From Lachnospiraceae bacterium UBA3401 (lineage in GTDB: Bacteria; Bacillota; Clostridia; Lachnospirales; Lachnospiraceae): a stretch of 15,918 bases of DNA. Positions 14,861 through 15,918 of this stretch are shown piece after piece; position 1 is the first letter of the stretch, and every line of letters begins with the position of its first letter. Where the stretch lies: positions 1-15,918 of the forward strand of contig DEPD01000101.1 of assembly GCA_002358575.1 (NCBI GenBank), in the 5' to 3' direction. Under the pieces are notes generated by a model. It saw nothing but the letters and a program-made list of their open reading frames with translations. It did no database searches and was not told the DNA's origin. Both the position numbers and the translations under genes were made by a program.

Positions 14861-14961
14861 TGTCAGATCTATTTATTTTTGCATTCCAGCAGTCTCTTTT
14901 AACAAGGGCTGGATATCCTGTTTCCTGTCCTGTCAAACTCTTTACTCCCTTACCTCGTGGA

Positions 14962-14990
14962 ACTATACCTGTAAGGAAGCAGCGTTTCAA
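14962..14990 (-). promoter_or_regulatory. Probable promoter of the sigma-factor gene
   Basis: TTGAAA, 17 bases, then TATAGT on the minus strand. Transcription would start near 14955 and give a leader of about 230 bases that contains the 16-bp palindrome and no convincing gene. Confidence 0.5.
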
Positions 14991-15030
14991 CCATTGTGTA
15001 ATAAGTCTTACGTTAGCTGTAAAAAGTTAC

Positions 15031-15068
15031 TTATACTGGCGGTCGAAAAGACTGACCGCTCAGTATAA
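15031..15068. repeat. Long inverted repeat between the agr and sigma genes
   Basis: TTATACTG-GCGGTC and GACCGC-(T)-CAGTATAA form 14 pairs with one bulged base around a 9-base loop. AAGTTA occurs on both sides as a direct repeat. The arrangement is like that of a transfer-origin or recombination site, but nothing identifies it directly. Confidence 0.6.
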
Positions 15069-15079
15069 AGTTATGCACA

Positions 15080-15119
15080 CAGCCGCATAAGGAAATATGC
15101 CGCTTCGCGGCTGCGGCTG
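15080..15119. repeat. Nested GC-rich hairpin
   Basis: An outer CAGCCGC/GCGGCTG pair encloses an inner GCCGC-TTC-GCGGC hairpin. It follows the previous inverted repeat by 11 bases and belongs to the same cluster of palindromic elements. Confidence 0.6.
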
Positions 15120-15126
15120 GCGCAAT

Positions 15127-15155
15127 ACTCACGGCAGATTTCATCTGTCGTGAGT
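15127..15155. repeat. 13-bp inverted repeat near the agr terminator
   Basis: ACTCACGGCAGAT and ATCTGTCGTGAGT pair at 12 of 13 positions (the other can be G-U) around a 3-base loop. ATAATTTATT follows on the plus strand, so it may terminate plus-strand transcripts or belong to the palindrome cluster. Confidence 0.6.
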
Positions 15156-15188
15156 ATAATTTATTGAAATATCAAGCAATATAAGTAC

Positions 15189-15227
15189 AAAAAATCCCTT
15201 CCGTTTTCTACCACCCGGAAGGGATTT
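15189..15227 (-). terminator. Intrinsic terminator directly after agrB
   Basis: AAATCCCTTCCG and CGGAAGGGATTT make a perfect 12-bp stem with a 12-base loop, followed on the minus strand by an uninterrupted run of U. The stem begins immediately after the agrB stop codon, so no further gene belongs to this operon. Confidence 0.85.
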
Positions 15228-15809
15228 CTATTTTTCTATCTTCGTTTTTTGTATAAAAAGTTTGGCTTTGCCCGCCAGCATGAAAACAGCAGTAATACAA
15301 ATACTTTCATAAACGGCACAGGCACAGTCCTGATACTCAAGGTACCACAACAGCGAAAACACAGCCACCTGCAATGCAGTTATCGTTCTCGCACACCTGC
15401 CAAAGTGTTTTTTCTCTTTCTGGTCAAGCCTTCTGTTTTTGCTGTGCATCGGGCTGAATATGATGATAATCCCTGCCGCTGCCGCAAGTGTGAGCACTAC
15501 CGTCAGAACAGGCAGGCTGGCAAACTGCCCGCCCATATACACTGGGATAAACAATACAAGACTCAAACCGATATAGCAGAACAGGCTGTCGTCACAGTGA
15601 AAACCACCAGTAAAGCTGCGAAGAGTCATAAAAGAGAGAGTAAACACACATACTACCAGAAGCTGCTCTGTAAACAGCCCGATCAGAAATGCTGTAATAA
15701 GATTCAGCAGTATGATACCTCCGCTGCGGATTCCATACTGGTAAATCTCACTATCCTCTTTCTCTATAATCCCACGTTCCTGCATCCAGCGGCTTAACCA
15801 CCCGGACAC
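15228..15809 (-). CDS. agrB: AgrB-type cysteine endopeptidase processing an autoinducer peptide
   Basis: The 193-residue protein has several hydrophobic helices (for example 29-46, 49-62, 78-92 and a long one ending IIIIFSP at about 119) and the family core RSFTGGFHCDDSLFC. H71 and C78 have the same spacing as the catalytic H77/C84 of Staphylococcus AgrB. After the core come a basic loop KNRRLDQKEKKHFGR and two more helices. AgrB sits in the cell membrane, cuts the C-terminal part off the AgrD precursor and forms the thiolactone ring. The start is GTG with AGGAGA eight bases upstream. The gene begins two bases after agrD, an inverted order relative to staphylococcal agrBD. The receptor kinase and regulator, if present, lie beyond the right edge. 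Confidence 0.9.
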   Translation of the reverse strand: MSGWLSRWMQERGIIEKEDSEIYQYGIRSGGIILLNLITAFLIGLFTEQLLVVCVFTLSFMTLRSFTGGFHCDDSLFCYIGLSLVLFIPVYMGGQFASLPVLTVVLTLAAAAGIIIIFSPMHSKNRRLDQKEKKHFGRCARTITALQVAVFSLLWYLEYQDCACAVYESICITAVFMLAGKAKLFIQKTKIEK

Positions 15810-15811
15810 AG

Positions 15812-15918
15812 TTAAAATCTCCTGAGTTTTTTAGCACGCTCTGGTATCTCGTCCTGTCCCAAAAACCACATACAGTACTGGTTTACTGACAGGGTCGCCA
15901 CCATAAGCACTAACTTTT
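15812..15918 (-). CDS. agrD: AgrD-type cyclic autoinducer precursor (5' end outside window)
   Basis: The last 34 codons are visible, ending two bases before agrB. They read KLVLMVATLSVNQY, then CMWFL, then GQDEIPERAKKLRRF. This has the AgrD layout: a hydrophobic leader, a single cysteine four residues before the likely cleavage point, and a charged, proline-containing C-terminus. By analogy with staphylococcal AIPs the thiolactone ring would be C-M-W-F-L with a short N-terminal tail (for example NQY). The ring composition and cleavage sites are inferred. An in-frame ATG at 15904 is internal to the leader and is not preferred. Confidence 0.8.
   Translation of the reverse strand, partial: KLVLMVATLSVNQYCMWFLGQDEIPERAKKLRRF

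Noticed and set aside
14697..14990. 97-residue minus-strand frame upstream of the sigma gene
   Set aside because: It needs a TTG start inside the -35 of a good promoter, has no ribosome site, and its composition is unlike a protein; it overlaps the sigma start.

Overview
The window looks like accessory DNA from a low-to-moderate-GC Clostridia chromosome, most likely Lachnospiraceae. This is inferred from the gene families (clustered large serine recombinases, a short sigma-70-like factor, an Agr cyclic-peptide cassette, a SymE-like remnant), from purine-rich Shine-Dalgarno sites and from sigma-A-type promoters. No rRNA, tRNA or housekeeping gene was seen. Every supported gene lies on the minus strand, so the window is best read from its right end to its left end. 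The left half is clearly more AT-rich than the recombinase and sigma block, which suggests separately acquired segments.

Right end (15918 to 15189): the 3' part of an agrD-type autoinducer precursor, then agrB, closed by a strong terminator. A cluster of inverted repeats (15155 to 15031) separates it from a sigma-factor gene (14725 to 14300) that has its own promoter and a 16-bp palindrome in its leader. A GC-rich, hairpin-rich stretch (about 14260 to 13700) follows. Then comes a run of co-oriented genes: a 35-residue membrane peptide, a 51-residue helical protein and three overlapping serine recombinases. Recombinases 1 and 3 have the catalytic serine domain, but each carries a single-base frameshift. 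Recombinase 2 has no catalytic domain. A terminator (8860 to 8828), an unrecognised 163-residue protein and a small membrane peptide follow.

Middle (7801 to 2064), the most interesting part: a PemK/MazF-fold protein with its own promoter and no protein antitoxin. Seven bases after its stop codon there is a second sigma-A-type promoter, which would transcribe a short RNA of two ~55-nt repeat units (an A-rich segment, a hairpin of varying sequence, then GGGTATAGAYTCCC) ending in an intrinsic terminator. The arrangement suggests an RNA-neutralised (type III-like) toxin-antitoxin module in an unusual toxin-first order. Directly downstream is a 1522-residue protein with an N-terminal PD-(D/E)xK nuclease domain, a STAND/NACHT-like NTPase and a long helical C-terminus, resembling single-gene Avs-type antiphage sensors. 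The two together look like a small defence island.

Left end (1961 to 1): small or decaying ORFs, a SymE-like remnant interrupted by TAG, and an AbrB-like regulator whose promoter is built from tandem 11-bp repeats. The regulator is translationally coupled to a DNA methyltransferase gene that runs off the window. All functional statements are inferred from sequence reading alone; no database search was run.
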